DNA of 64,000 bases from Batillaria attramentaria (lineage: Eukaryota > Mollusca > Gastropoda > Batillariidae), in NCBI GenBank assembly GCA_018292915.2, contig JACVVK020000295.1, positions 108,501 through 172,500 on the forward strand. Direction: 5' to 3'. Under the pieces are notes generated by a model. The model saw only the letters and a program-made list of their open reading frames with translations, was not told where the DNA came from and did no database searches. How positions within the stretch are numbered: position 1 is the first letter of the stretch; each line of letters opens with the position of its first letter. Shown here one piece after another: positions 33,934 through 46,087 of this stretch. The position numbers and the translations under genes were made by a program.

Positions 33934-33998
<65 letters not shown>
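33806..33998 (+). repeat. (CT)n-(CA)n, repeated twice
   Basis: Two CT-to-CA transitions separated by about 45 bp of unique sequence. Confidence 0.95.
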
Positions 33999-33999
<1 letters not shown>

Positions 34000-34556
34000 A
34001 CTATTGTACAAGTGTTGTTCTTAAAAAAAAAATGACATTAATGAAAACCTTTACGACAGTTCTACGTCGTTTCTAGACAAATCTGAAGATCACTAGTCGT
34101 TTACGAATCATACTCAAATATAATATAGTACCATTCTGGAAGAAAACCGGCAGTAGTTTCCTTCGGAAATCCTTGAATAAAGCCCATGATTGGATAGGTT
34201 CTCGGGCAGTATATTACACCGGATAACTGACGATTGGTCCTTCCTTCGGCTTAGAACCCCAGCTTAGTGGCTGTTGGACGGAGAGACACAGAAATCAAAG
34301 TCGTACATAAACGCCGGAAGCAATACGGCAAGCAGTGCTAAAGACGCTATCGATCGACCAATTACGGTAAGTCTTTCGGGCTATAAAGTGTACATCCAGC
34401 CAATCACCGCGTCCGTCTCGACGCCGGAGGGGGATAAAACCCCGTAGCCTCTCCACCGGGTTGTCTGAGGGATTCCTGAGAGTGTTCTCTAAACGGTGTA
34501 AAACATTAGTACTAAGTCACGGCAGTTTGATAGCAGCCGCACCATCAAGCATCAAT

Positions 34557-34592
<36 letters not shown>

Positions 34593-34869
34593 GAATCTAG
34601 CAAAGTCGTTAACGATATTCCTGATTTATGACATCTAACTTACTCAGTCCTCTGAGAGAAAAGTTGGGTAATTTATGGTATGAAGTTTTTATCTTAAAGT
34701 ACAGATGACACTGAACGGATTATTAATACTTCAAGATCAATGGCTAATGCAGGGTAGAGAATCCGCGTACCCAAACCAGGTCACACTCTATCCGGCTTAA
34801 TTCACTGTACGGCAGGCGCTCTTTCTACTCTCTTTCTTACTGTAGGGTTTTTTTTTTTTCCTTTCACAG
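33999..34869. other. No gene; (AG)n at 34559-34590
   Basis: Contains a promoter-like layout (CCAATCACC at 34395, GGATAAAACCCC near 34430) with no linked first exon. Confidence 0.4.
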
Positions 34870-35041
34870 TGCAGGAAGGCGGAATTGTACAGCGTTGGAT
34901 CGAGGACTTTCAATGCTCGGGTCTGAGTTCGAATCTCGGCTGGGGCCAAATATTTGTGCTGGCCTTTTCCTCGTTGCCCCGTCTTTCATATCCACCATAC
35001 GTGGTGGAATAGGACGTTAATCTCCAAAAAACCCACCCACC
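34870..35041 (+). mobile_element. SINE-A, diverged
   Basis: Head altered by a small insertion (GATCGAGGACTTT); body intact. Confidence 0.8.
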
Positions 35042-35083
35042 CTTCTATGTTCTTACGCTGATGCTTTTCCTTTCAAATTGCGG

Positions 35084-35264
35084 AGAGCCGGGATTACCGA
35101 ATGGTAGAGCGTTGGACTTCCAATGCTCGGGTCGTGAGGTCGGATCCCGGCTGGGGCCAAATATTTGCGCTGGCTTTTTTCTCGTTGCCCGTCTTTGATA
35201 TTACCCATACCTTGTGGAAAAGGACGTTGTATTCCTAAACCTCCACCTCCTCCCCCCCCCCTTC
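35084..35264 (+). mobile_element. SINE-A, full length
   Basis: Target duplication TCCTTTCAMATTGCGG, 16 bp with one mismatch, at 35068-35083 and 35265-35280. Confidence 0.88.
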
Positions 35265-35280
35265 TCCTTTCACATTGCGG

Positions 35281-36280
35281 GGGTTTTGGAATCATTCGTG
35301 CCGTATCTTCCCTGATGTCGGGTCAGTTTCAGATCAGCCTTCCCAATCTGCCGGAGTGGTTTTCTTAATTAAAAAAGCGGGGCATAAAGCTGTGCTCAAG
35401 ATAGGAAGGTTAATACAGGAACCAGGCAGATAGGCTGCCACCAATATCCTCCTTACTCCCTAAGGCGGAGGACACAGGGCGACCTCGATTTTTTGTCAAG
35501 TTAATTAATGACAGTTATTTCAGTGTCTCTTGACGGTAGGTGATTCTTGATTAGCTGAGCACGGGCCGTATACTTACAGCTATGGACGTTTTTTCAAGCA
35601 CTTGCAAAATCCATCTGTTATTATCAGTCACCACAAAGAAAGTTAAGATCAAAGTTTGAAGAATCGACACAGTCCAAATTGAACGAAACTAAGTTTCTCT
35701 TTATTATTTTGTTAGCCCCCCCCCCCCCCCCCCCCCCGGCTTAAAACTGTCAGCCGAGCATCTTTTGATGTAGGCTAATGGCGTTGATCTGGGTATAGTC
35801 ATGATGTCCCTCTCCTGAAAACGAGGGTCATGGATCCGTCCAACCATAGGAAAAACATCAACACATTAATATCTCTGTGGTGGCTGGACATTTACTTAAT
35901 GATAGGACACAATTGATGCTGAATAACTCTCCATGAAAATATACACTTTAGCCCTACAAGCTACAGTGCGTGCCTGTCTCAGTGGAAAATGTCATGCGCT
36001 CACACTGCGAGGTGAGGTTCGTGGCCGTTCGCCATAGGGGATCCCATTCTAACTTCAGTCAAGCTCAGCTAGTAAACATCATCGTACAGCTTAGGTACGT
36101 TGCCATTTTTCTTACATTAGCCTGACGCTTTCCTGTGCTTAGCCGCCACGCAAAAGATGTAGCCACCAAAAAGTTTGTTCGCTTGGATCCCTAACCCAGG
36201 ATGTGACTTCCCCGATCACTCATGAGATTACCCAGACTAATCTGGGTACAGCTTAGCTACAAGCAAGATTCAGAAAATTT
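35281..36280. other. No gene; poly-C at 35716-35738
   Basis: Unassigned sequence. Confidence 0.4.
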
Positions 36281-36464
36281 GCGGGTGGGTGGGTGCGTGG
36301 GTGTCTGGGGGTTTAACGTCCTTTTTCCACCACATACGGATGATATGACAGGCGGGGCAACGATGAAAAAGCCAGCACAAATATTTGGCCCCAACCGGGA
36401 TACCAACTCACGAACCCGAGCGTTAGAAGTCCAACGCTCTACCATTCGGCCACCGCGGCTACCC
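36281..36464 (-). mobile_element. SINE-A, full length
   Basis: CAGAAAATT on both sides (36271 and 36465). Confidence 0.87.
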
Positions 36465-36702
36465 CAGAAAATTCGAGGAGAGTGACAACTTTCTCCATCA
36501 GTTTGTAATGGCCCTCTGACCTTATCTCAAGCGCGTCCAACAGTCAGACAGGCAGTGTACCTTGACGTGACTTCGCAGCTACATCTTATGCGACCCTTCT
36601 TTCTGTTCCACTGCTTTTGCGTGTAAAACATGAGAAATAAAGTCGGCTGCTTTTTGGCGATGTTTTCTGGGCTGGGTACTCTCAGGGTCACCACATCAGA
36701 CG

Positions 36703-36753
<51 letters not shown>

Positions 36754-36757
36754 ACAG

Positions 36758-36788
<31 letters not shown>

Positions 36789-36879
36789 TGTGTGTGTGTG
36801 TGTGACAGTGTGTGTGTGTGTGTGTGACAGTGTGACAGTGTGTGTGTGTGTGTGTGTGTGACAGTGTGTGTGTGTGTGA

Positions 36880-36927
<48 letters not shown>

Positions 36928-36929
36928 CA

Positions 36930-36960
<31 letters not shown>

Positions 36961-36985
36961 TGTGTGTGTGTGTGTGACAGTGTGA

Positions 36986-37019
<34 letters not shown>

Positions 37020-37053
37020 CAGTGTGTGTGTGTGTGACAGTGTGTGTGTGTGA

Positions 37054-37095
<42 letters not shown>
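36703..37095 (+). repeat. (TG)n with regular ACAG interruptions
   Basis: About 390 bp of TG broken more than ten times by GTGACAGTG, at variable spacing. Confidence 0.95.
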
Positions 37096-37096
<1 letters not shown>

Positions 37097-38839
37097 GCAA
37101 TTACCCGAGGAATCCCACAGGATGAAGACGTACTGGGCAAAGCCTGACAACGGTTTTACCGGACAGATCACGAGATGTACGTCTCCAGCAATATGACGAT
37201 CCCACTCTCAATATGCAAACAAAGTCGCTTATCACAAACACAGTCCCGCGGCTGACTCCTGGCAGAGTTTTCCATGACAGCTTCAGAGTCATCCGGCACG
37301 GTCGGAAACGAGATTACTACCATCTGAAAATTAGATTTCTGGGGGACTAGAAACAGCGATGGGCAAAGTCTATCGTGCCTCCATCTCACTAGTCCTGCTT
37401 CCGCTTATGACTGTCGCTGACTTCGGACCCCGAAAGAGCGTGAGGGATAACTCTTCGAATCGTCTACTCGCGCTACCAGGAGAGTCCTAGAGAGAGAGGG
37501 GGGGAGTGACATTTATCTTGTACGCTGGGGGTAGTGGATGGGCAAGCAAATGGACGCTGGCCGAGCCTTGCTGACCACTGAGATTGAGTTAAATGGCGGG
37601 GGACAGACGTTGTCTGTTGCCTCGGGCTACACGGGAAGTTGTCCGGGATCCGGACGGGCTTATACTAAATAACTATATTCTGGGCGCTTTTACGGTTGAC
37701 ACTTGGCGGCGTACGTATATCATCAGAAATGGCCGATACCAAGGCTTATTTACCTTGTTTATGACATTAGATGGCAACGCTGGGAAACATTTCGCTCTTA
37801 TCCTTACTCATGACCGAGACTGAAGTCGCGATGGAGAGTGGCCCGGCCCGAAAGCCGGAGTAATCCTAGAAAATGTTTCGCATTACTTACTATGACCTGT
37901 GTCAAACAAGGATAAATTGGTGTTGGTGATCTAGGGCGTATAGACAGTGTTTGATTTTCATTTGTTTAAAGCATAGGCACCCCCCCCCCCCCCCCCACAC
38001 ACGTACCTAAAAAAGCTCCCAATTTCGAGAGCAAGGCTTGAGAAAGCAACAGGCGGTTCTGTGCTGCTTTGGTTTGGGACCTCAAGGACCTTTCCCTATT
38101 TCTCCCGGGCGGTGGGGGTCAAGCAGGGGTACTAGAGAAGACAAGGTTCGGGGGTCCGGGGGAGGGGGGAGGGGGCAGGCGAGGTGTAGCAGTGAGTGGT
38201 GGAAAGGGGTGGTGGTGGTGGTGGTGGTATCGACCGAACGCTTGAAATTCGCTGACGGGCTTTGTAATAACACGAACAGCTATGCCCAAATTACCATTTA
38301 AGATAACGATAACATACTTGTGACTCTGGCACTTCAATAATCCATGATTCACTGATTTGCTAGCCAAGGAGAAACTCTAAGCAATGTCAAAATTACACGC
38401 CCTTAAGGCGTCTCCTGCCATGCGTTAATCAAACATTATTAAAAAGGAAACCGATTAACTTTCAGTTTTCACTTCATTTCCTCAAGTGTGCTTGGTAATG
38501 TGTAATTTTCAGTCAGACCCCACTTGAATAAGTACTGGATAAAAAGACCTTTCACCGTGTGACTGGAGCTTGTCAGGCGGAATAATTTCCTCGGCAAGGA
38601 GGCCAAAGCAAAAATCAACACATTGCGTGCAAGGATGGAGGCTTGATTCCGCCTGGGTTTCCCCACGTCTGAGTGTTACTCATATTCTGGCATTTGGAAA
38701 GACTGCTATGTCTGGTGGAGGATTTGCAGTGTGTTCCGGTGAGAATGTTGACACGATATTGTCGTTCTTTAACGTCATATGTAATCACCCTCTTTTTTTC
38801 AACGGGCGGGAAGTGTGGAAGGAAGGAGCAATTATTTCT
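37096..38839. other. No gene; poly-C at 37981-37997, (GGT)n at 38207-38228
   Basis: Large unassigned block. The frame at 37593-37823 (76 codons) is not recognised. Confidence 0.4.
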
Positions 38840-39196
38840 GCCCTGCTTTCGCGTCTGCTGGTCTCATCTCGTCTGGTGTGATCCAATATGTTCTCGTCTG
38901 TCCTGTCATTTTTTAAACAGACTTTTGGTCTATTCCTGTCTGGCCTGATATGATCTGATCTCTGAGATGACGCGATCTGACACTAGTGCGGCATAGTCCG
39001 TTCTGTTCTGTTCTATCATACGTTTTCAATACTCTCTCTCTATTCTATTCCTGCCTGGTCTAGTCTGTTCTCGGTCTACACCAGCGAAGTGTGGTCTGTC
39101 CTGTAATGTTCTGTTAAGTTCCGTTGTGTTGTGGTGTGGTCTATTATCATTTATTTCCCTCTGTCCTATACATACTCTGAACTCCTATCGCATACT
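38840..39196 (+). repeat. Degenerate TCTGT/TCTGG-type repeat
   Basis: Loose recurrence of TCTGTTCTG, GGTCTGTCCTG and GATCTGATC across about 350 bp suggests an old pentamer array. Confidence 0.45.
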
Positions 39197-39208
39197 CTGT
39201 TCTATCAT

Positions 39209-39384
39209 GGGGGAGTCGGGGTGGCCGAATGGTAGAGCGTTGGACTTCTAGTGCTCGGGTCGTGAGTTCGTATCGCGGCTGTGACCAAATATTTGTGCTG
39301 GCTTTTTCATCGTTGCCCAGTCTTTGATATCACCCGTATGTGGTGGAAAAGGACGTTAAACCCCCAAACACCTCCCCACTCACC
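39209..39384 (+). mobile_element. SINE-A, full length
   Basis: Target duplication CTGTTCTRTCAT at 39197-39208 and 39385-39396. Confidence 0.88.
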
Positions 39385-39396
39385 CTGTTCTGTCAT

Positions 39397-39935
39397 CTTA
39401 ATACTCTGTTCCCTCTCTGTCTGGGCATCGGGTGTGACACGGGTCTGGCGTGGTACGCTCTATGAACTCTTTCAGTCATGGCTTCCTTTTTATCTATCCT
39501 TCGTTGCATAAATACGCAGCAGTCTACTTATCACGCTGTAGGTGCAGCTGATGGGAGTGTAAGCAAAATTTAATGCAAGTCGTACATGTGCCGGCAAGCC
39601 AAATTTCCCTGTGCGGTAAAAAAAAATAAATAAATAAATCTGGGATCTAGAACCTCGGCGTGACACGTTTTCTTCTATTTCAGGTTCTTATTGCTAACTT
39701 ATGCATGCAGTGATCTGACGCCTTTCTCGTACATTCCACTGTAATCGCGCGTAGAACCTAGATTCCTGAAGGCAGCTGACATTGTTTTCTTGTTACTTTC
39801 CTGTCTCCTCGCTCGCGTTTTTGCCCTCTCTGTATTTAGTGTGCTAGTTTTGTTTTTTGTTTTTTTGTTTTTTAAACCGCCCATTGTTCCTGGCTGATCT
39901 GCCAAGACCTGCTGACGTTAGATGTTCTCAGCAAA
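39397..39935. other. No gene recognised
   Basis: Unassigned; (AAAT)n at 39628-39640. Confidence 0.4.
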
Positions 39936-40074
39936 ATATAATAATAATAATAATAATAATGAATATTTATTTGCGCTTATTCTCTGTGAGCTCTAAGCGC
40001 TTACAGAGAAGGTAAAATAACTAAAAGAAACTAAAAGCTACTAGAAAGATAAAAAGCACTAAAATAGCTAAAAG

Positions 40075-40136
<62 letters not shown>
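39936..40136 (-). mobile_element. L2-like 3' tail and (CA)n
   Basis: (AAT)n then AGCTCTAAGCGCTTACAGAG, the inverse of an L2-like SINE/LINE end; a (CA)n of about 60 bp follows at 40075. Confidence 0.55.
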
Positions 40137-40140
<4 letters not shown>

Positions 40141-40448
40141 GTCTGCTATTCACTCATCATTGTTGTTGTGATAAAAACAGGTGTGTACTCTTATGCTCTT
40201 TTTCTTTTTATGTTGTTTCCATAGTAATGGAAACAACATCATAGGACGGGCTAAAATTTCCACGTTCATAGGCAAGCATCTGTGGTACAAACGCACGTCA
40301 CTGCCGATCTCCCGCAGAGACGATTTTGCAAGTGTAACTCTGACAATGACGTAAGAAAACATGCGTCATCGATGCTGACATGTATGCACCGAACGCGCTT
40401 CTCCTCCTCAGTGAGTGCCGTCAGTGTGTATGTGTGTGTGTGTGAATT
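40137..40448. other. No gene recognised
   Basis: Unassigned; ATGTTGTTTCCATAGTAATG+GAAACAACAT forms a 15-bp-armed hairpin at 40211-40240. Confidence 0.5.
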
Positions 40449-41370
40449 GTGTCCGGGCCCGTTCCTTCGAAAATACTCAACCGAATGGCTTCAAATTTGG
40501 GGTATCCAAATATATCAAAATGTTACATTAGACGATTCAAGCGTGTGATGATTGCTTAAGTGATTTGGGAGTTATCGCCCTTTTGAGACAAGTTGGTTGT
40601 CTTTCGTTTACAGGCGTAATATTTATTTAAATCACTCAATTGTTTGGCAGTAGATAGCTTGAATACGGACTCTGAACAGAATCACTACTAGAAAATGGTC
40701 GCTCTTATGGTTTTCATGTAAACCGAGCCTGAGTTGACATTGCATGTGAACCCAGTTCAGATGCCTATTTCTCCGAAAATACTGAACCGATCGATTTCAA
40801 ATTGGGGGTTTCTGAATGAATCAAGATTGTTGAATAAAAGGCCCGATCCAGGTACGATTGCACACATGATTTGCGAGTTATCGCCCTTTTGAGACAAGTT
40901 GGTTGTCTTTCGTTTACAGGCGTAATATTTATTTAAATCACTCAATTGTTTGGCAGTAGATAGCTTGAATACGGACTCTGAACAGAATCACTACTAGAAA
41001 ATGGTCGCTCTTATGGTTTTCATGTAAACCGAGCCTGAGTTGACATTGCATGTGAACCCAGTTCAGATGCCTATTTCTCCGAAAATACTGAACCGATCGA
41101 TTTCAAATTGGGGGTTTCTGAATGAATCAAGATTGTTGAATAAAAGGCCCGATCCAGGTACGATTGCACACATGATTTGCGAGTTATCGCCCTTTTCAGA
41201 AAAAGTGGCTTTCTGGTGTTTAAAGGCGTAATATTTACCTAAACCACTCCATTTTTTGGACATAGATAGCATGAATACGGACTCTCAACTGAGTGAATTT
41301 TGGAGGTTGTCGCTTTTATACTTTTGGCGTTAGCCGTACCTGATGAAAGTGCTGGTGAAGACACTTTAGA
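40449..41370 (+). repeat. 306-bp tandem repeat, three units
   Basis: GAGTTATCGCCCTTTT recurs at 40569, 40875 and 41181, giving a 306-bp period. The stretch from about 40569 to 41180 contains two almost identical units; the outer parts are diverged, so one unit duplicated recently inside an older array. A short frame repeats on the minus strand and is not called. Confidence 0.9.
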
Positions 41371-41793
41371 TCTCAAAATCGCTCCTACTGTACATAGATA
41401 ATAAGCCTGGGGTGCCATAAAAAAGATACAAAAAAATTAGAAAAATTCACTGCAGCCGTTGTCGTCAGTTGACTCGAAAATTTGTACTCGAAGCACATTT
41501 CCTCTACACAAGCCACACGCCTCACAAACATCGCAGAAAAGGCACACGCGCACTGACGCAAAACTGTATCAGCGTCAGTTTGCCGACGTCATGTTTGATT
41601 GACGTGATGCTGGCATTTCTTGGGGGTGTGTCGTCACTTTTCGGAAGTTCTCTATTTGTAGACGGGGAAAGCGGGAGTTTCATTGATGTAGAGAGCTTTG
41701 TTTTTCCCACTGACTCTCACTCAATAGCATAGTAGAGTGAGAGAACACCACATAGGTCTCAATGGAGCACATGCACAAACGCGGCTCGCGCAA
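41371..41793. other. No gene recognised
   Basis: Unassigned. Confidence 0.4.
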
Positions 41794-41800
41794 GTCTGTG

Positions 41801-41833
<33 letters not shown>

Positions 41834-41876
41834 GCGCGCGTATGTCTGTGTGTGTCTGTGTGCGCGCGCGCGCAGC
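41794..41876 (+). repeat. (GCGT)n/(GC)n/(TGTC)n simple repeat
   Basis: CpG-containing array of about 80 bp. Confidence 0.9.
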
Positions 41877-42149
41877 AGACATAACACATAGTGAAACAAC
41901 GTTCGCCGCGCAGACTTGTCTGTTAAACACATTGAGCCGGTATAAATTCGATCTTTACACTGCGCAGCAGCAACACTTCAATTTTCATGGGGCTGCTTTC
42001 ATTGCAAGAATTGTATCCGAGTCAAAGTTATTACGTCAAATGTATTATGCGTCATCCCAATGAGGAAAACGTCATAGATTTCAAAGAAAACAACTTGACG
42101 TCTCTCTTCCAAAACCAAGATTGGTCTGACAAGCCCGGTCAGTTGTTTC

Positions 42150-42155
<6 letters not shown>

Positions 42156-42194
<39 letters not shown>

Positions 42195-42196
42195 TG

Positions 42197-42252
<56 letters not shown>
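42156..42252 (+). repeat. (AG)n-(TG)n compound microsatellite
   Basis: About 35 bp AG and about 55 bp TG. Confidence 0.95.
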
Positions 42253-42254
<2 letters not shown>

Positions 42255-43095
42255 TCCCGAATACATGGCATTACAAAAGAACGACCGTGACGACAGCAGG
42301 TGATTAAATAGAAACAACATATTGGGCTGGTGGCCATCTTGTTAATTTTTCACATTTTTTGGTCCCTGAACTTGCGTGATGGCAATGCAACACAGAGCAA
42401 AACCAAGTAAACACGATTTCTGAATCTGAAATTCAAATAAATGAAGATGGGAGGGCACGTAACGCGAGATTGTCTCGGAACGCGAACCCATTCACGTGGG
42501 TTATCCCCGCTCCTATGATTTAATTCCCCTGACTTATTGAATAGAAAATCCCGTTAGCGCCTGCAAAAACGCTTCATAATGGCCGCCACTAAAAGTTCCG
42601 CCACGCACGCGGAGCATCTGAAACAACTTGCCCCGACATGCGCGTGCTGTAGTCTGCGCTGGAGAATTTACCCCAAACAAGACCGACAACCCTGGATTTG
42701 TTGCAGTCAGGTCCGGCAACTCGACGGAAACGGCTTGTGCAGCTGTCTCGGAAAGAACATTTTAAGCTGCATGCGGAGAAAGATTTGCCAGGAGTATGAC
42801 CAGTATTTCCGATCTCATTGAGGAAGATTGTGTGCATAGAAATAAACGAAAAATCGTTTTGTCGAAGTCAAGTGCCTCATTCAAGCACAATCGTTAATTT
42901 GGCCCACATCCGCCCTTGTCAAGATGACGCCCACTGAGACCTCATAATTCTGCATGAGACTTAAAATGGAGAAAAGACAGATTTAAGGAGTGCAATAGTT
43001 TTGGACCGACCTTTTTTCAGTTTTTCCCCGCTCTGTACATCAAAGTGATTTCCGAGGAATAACGTCCAGCAAGCAACAGAAACTCAAGCCGATTT
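42253..43095. other. No gene called
   Basis: An 80-codon cysteine-containing frame begins at 42579 in ATAATGGCCGCCACT context. No family recognised; could be a first exon but no donor is convincing. Confidence 0.4.
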
Positions 43096-43199
43096 TGTTG
43101 TCGTTGTTGTTGTTATTGTTGTTGTTATTGTTGTTGCTGTTGTTTTCTTGTTTTTTGCGGTTTGTTTGTTTGGGTTATTTTTGTTTTGTTTTTGTTGTT

Positions 43200-43266
<67 letters not shown>
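43096..43266 (+). repeat. (GTT)n and (CA)n
   Basis: GTT-rich block then about 31 CA units, 410 bp before the Ly6 exon. Confidence 0.95.
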
Positions 43267-43267
<1 letters not shown>

Positions 43268-43676
43268 TCACGTGTGATCAGAGTTTAGGAAGTGCCGTAG
43301 AAAGACACTTTCTCGGAATAGGGAAACCTTTCTCTCCTGTTACTTGTGAAATCCCGCCACTTGAGTAACACTCAACAACGTATGTGTCACTTGCTCCAAC
43401 CACTCCTACTGCGCAGAAATTACGTGTATTTAACCTAATTGTAACCCTTGTGTGCGTTCTGTTCATGAAACCAACAACCCCACGGGCGCCAGTATTGCTG
43501 ACAGCTCACTATTTCCATGTCGATCGCAGTTTTTATTCAAATTCAAGTTATTCGGTTTCAAGATTGTTGTCGCTGGTAAGGCGGATGGACCATTGATTTG
43601 AAGTGTCGCCTTACGGCCCTCGGCCAAACTGTTGCCAGTTTGACAAGACTGGATCCATTTTGTGTCTCTGTTGCAG
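43267..43676 (+). other. Upstream intron sequence of the Ly6-like gene
   Basis: No repeat. A hydrophobic frame at 43384 has a donor-like GTAAGG at 43576, but its phase does not fit 43677. Confidence 0.5.
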
Positions 43677-43817
43677 TGTGCGGGATCAGATGCTACGTGT
43701 GCGACAATGTACACTCCCGTGCCTGCGGCCTCGATTTCAAAGCGTATCAGTTCGAGGCTTTCGAGTGTGGAGATGGCAACTGGAAATGCGGGAAACAGGT
43801 TCAAGACGAAATGGAAA
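43677..43817 (+). CDS. Ly6/uPAR (quiver/sleepless-like) protein, internal exon 1 of 2 seen
   Basis: This internal exon encodes the N-terminal half of a Ly6/uPAR three-finger domain. The acceptor is TGTCTCTGTTGCAG ending at 43676 and the donor is AAA|GTAAGT at 43818. The exon starts with two bases completing a codon and ends with one base. The translation begins VCGIRCYVCDN and contains cysteines in the order C-x2-C-x2-C, then C, C and C, as in the first fingers of quiver/sleepless proteins. Such proteins are secreted, disulfide-rich and usually GPI-anchored; family members modulate ion channels or receptors. The one-base overhang joins in phase to the two-base start at 47251. The signal-peptide exon should lie upstream and was not found, so the gene is partial here. 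Fly sleepless function should not be transferred without orthology evidence. Confidence 0.82.
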
Positions 43818-44089
43818 GTAAGTTCTTACACTGACCGTGTGTCCGCAGACTTTGTCCACAGCTAAGCTAACTATACGGCACTTATAACCCCGGCTGCTCC
43901 AGGCTGCAGTTGAAGGTCCAAATAATTATAGGTTCTTAAAGCTACGATCTATGATGACGTCAAATCACACAAAAAACGTCACTACAAACTGTGCTGACCG
44001 ACTGACGTGACGCATCACATCTGAAACAAAATTTGTAGCTGTGAATTACTTCAAAGTATCTGTGTGACTGTGGGTGGCATTACGTACCC

Positions 44090-44122
<33 letters not shown>

Positions 44123-44447
44123 AGATACCGTTGTCTTGATTCACGACGCGAAGTAGAGTAGGCCTATTCAGTACAGTCACGTTTTCTCACAAAGATAATG
44201 TTAGTGCATCTCGCACCGCGAAACCATTCAAGCAATTGTGGAGGCGTGAGTGAGGTCTGCGTACACTGAGACCGCGTATCCATTCCGAATTCTACTGCAG
44301 GATCTCTGTTTACTGGGGCTTCTGTGGATCACTGTTTACTGGGGCTTCTGTTTGCGTATCACGGAAGGCCGACATGGCTTCCCCTTCCAGGTTCGCTGTG
44401 ATTACTCTAGGCTTCACGTCAAATACTCGTTGTAAAGGATTGAAAAC

Positions 44448-44754
44448 GTGTGTTGGCGATCGAGTGCCATTAGAGAGACCCTACAGCCCCTATCCCTTCA
44501 GCAGATGAATAGGCCTATGGCAGGCGGACATAGCAGGGGGAATTAAAATCTAGGCATAAAAACAGTCTTGAAGTAATTACAGCTAGTCGCAATTTCGATA
44601 TAATTATCTCATTTCCACGACTTTGACCAACTGTTATTACGACATTGCGCAAACAATAACTAATCAATAAATTACGCATCCACGTATAATCATAGTCAGT
44701 TGCAGCTTCTATACCCATGGAACGTAACTTTAGATCTAAGGATCCCATTCGCAC
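44448..44754 (+). repeat. Left copy of approximately 300-bp direct repeat flanking SINE-D
   Basis: Starts GTGTGTTGGCGATCGAGTGC and ends GGATCCCATTCGCA just before the SINE head. Pairs with 45252-45537. Confidence 0.92.
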
Positions 44755-45251
44755 CGGCCCCCGTAGTGTAGTGGTTAGCACTTCGGATCATGGAGCGGGA
44801 GACCCGGGTTCGAATCCCAGCCGAGGCAAGCGGGATTTTTCCTACCTAGGTCGGCTCCTACCCAGAGCTGGTGTGCTATGGGCCCGATGGGGAGGCTGTT
44901 GCCACACAGCCGAGTTTCACCCACTTTACGGGTGCGACTTTGGGGGTGCTTCCCTTAGTATGACACGTCTTATGATGTGGATGATTACACGGCCGGCACT
45001 GCAGGTGCCGTAGTCCCCGGGCCTGGTTAACGCCGGGATATTTATGACAGGAAGCGTGGAATGCGGCCCTGTCCCGCAGTCCCAAACCACACGGACCTCC
45101 ATAGCATCATCTTACCATCATCCTCATCTCCATCATCATGCATAGTAAAAATTGCTCCAACCTCCGAGCCCTCCGTGGATTCCACCCATTACCAGGGAAG
45201 AACACCACTGGAGCCAGCAAAGAGTTGTGGCAGCCAAAAAAAAAAAAAAAA
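44755..45251 (+). mobile_element. SINE-D, full length, in the Ly6-like intron
   Basis: Intact head (GGCCCCCGTAGTGTAGTGGT) to poly-A of about 15 bp. Lies exactly between the two long direct repeats. Confidence 0.9.
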
Positions 45252-45537
45252 GTGTGTTGGCGATTGAGTGCCGTTAGAGAGCCCCTACAGCCCCTATCCC
45301 TTCAGCGGATGAATATGGCAGGCGGACATAGCAGGGGGGAATTAAATCTAGGCACAAAAACAATCACGAAGTAACTACAGCTAGTCGCAATTTCGATATA
45401 ATTATCTCATTTCCACGACTTTGACCAACTGTTATTACGACTAACTAATCAATAAATTACGCATCCACGTATAATCATAGTCAGTTGCAGCTTCTATACC
45501 CATGAAACGCAACTTTAGATCTCAGGTTCCCATTCGC
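45252..45537 (+). repeat. Right copy of approximately 300-bp direct repeat flanking SINE-D
   Basis: Starts right after the poly-A and ends CCCATTCGC. Compared with the left copy it lacks about 13 bp (ATTGCGCAAACAA) and about 6 bp, plus scattered substitutions. Confidence 0.92.
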
Positions 45538-46022
45538 TCTGGTTCTCGTTAGTAACCAGCGTCGTGAACCTTTTCCTTGTTCGTGACTTTTGCGAACTCA
45601 GACGCTCAATCACCTGTCACATTTTGCGAGACATGGGGGAAAAACAGCGGGATAGCGGTAAAGACAGCTCTTTTCAATATTACTTCCCGACTTGCAACAT
45701 GCTCCGTTCTTTCTGGTCAGAATATTCAATCGAACGCAAAATTTCCAATATTCCCAAACCTGGGTTATTTTGTTCAGACGACACACGTGCGCAGAAGTCA
45801 TTCATCACCACGTGACGCAAAGGTCAAAGGTTAAGTAATCAGACAGGGCTCGGCAGATGGGCGCGATGAGGTCGTTTCCCCGGCCTTGAAGTTTAGATCG
45901 ATGACACGTCCGAGTTGTCACTTCCCTCCAGCAGAGACAGATGCTGGACTGTATTTTACGCTAGAAAAATAAATCGGCGATGAAAAGAGCAATTCATAAT
46001 TTTCACACACCCCCTCCCTTTG

Positions 46023-46025
<3 letters not shown>

Positions 46026-46087
<62 letters not shown>
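46026..46087 (+). repeat. (TG)n microsatellite
   Basis: About 31 units. Confidence 0.95.

Noticed and set aside
36527..37171. Frame of 214 codons rich in His-Thr
   Set aside because: Translation of (TG)n with ACAG interruptions.
42579..42821. Cysteine-containing 80-codon frame
   Set aside because: Spacing fits no Ly6, EGF or zinc-finger pattern I know; no splice sites.
43095..43277. Leu-rich frame resembling a signal peptide
   Set aside because: It is translated (GTT)n and (CA)n.
43384..43576. Possible signal-peptide exon for the Ly6-like gene
   Set aside because: It has a hydrophobic stretch and GTAAGG donor, but the phase is 0 while exon 43677 needs a one-base carry, and the intron would be only 100 bp.
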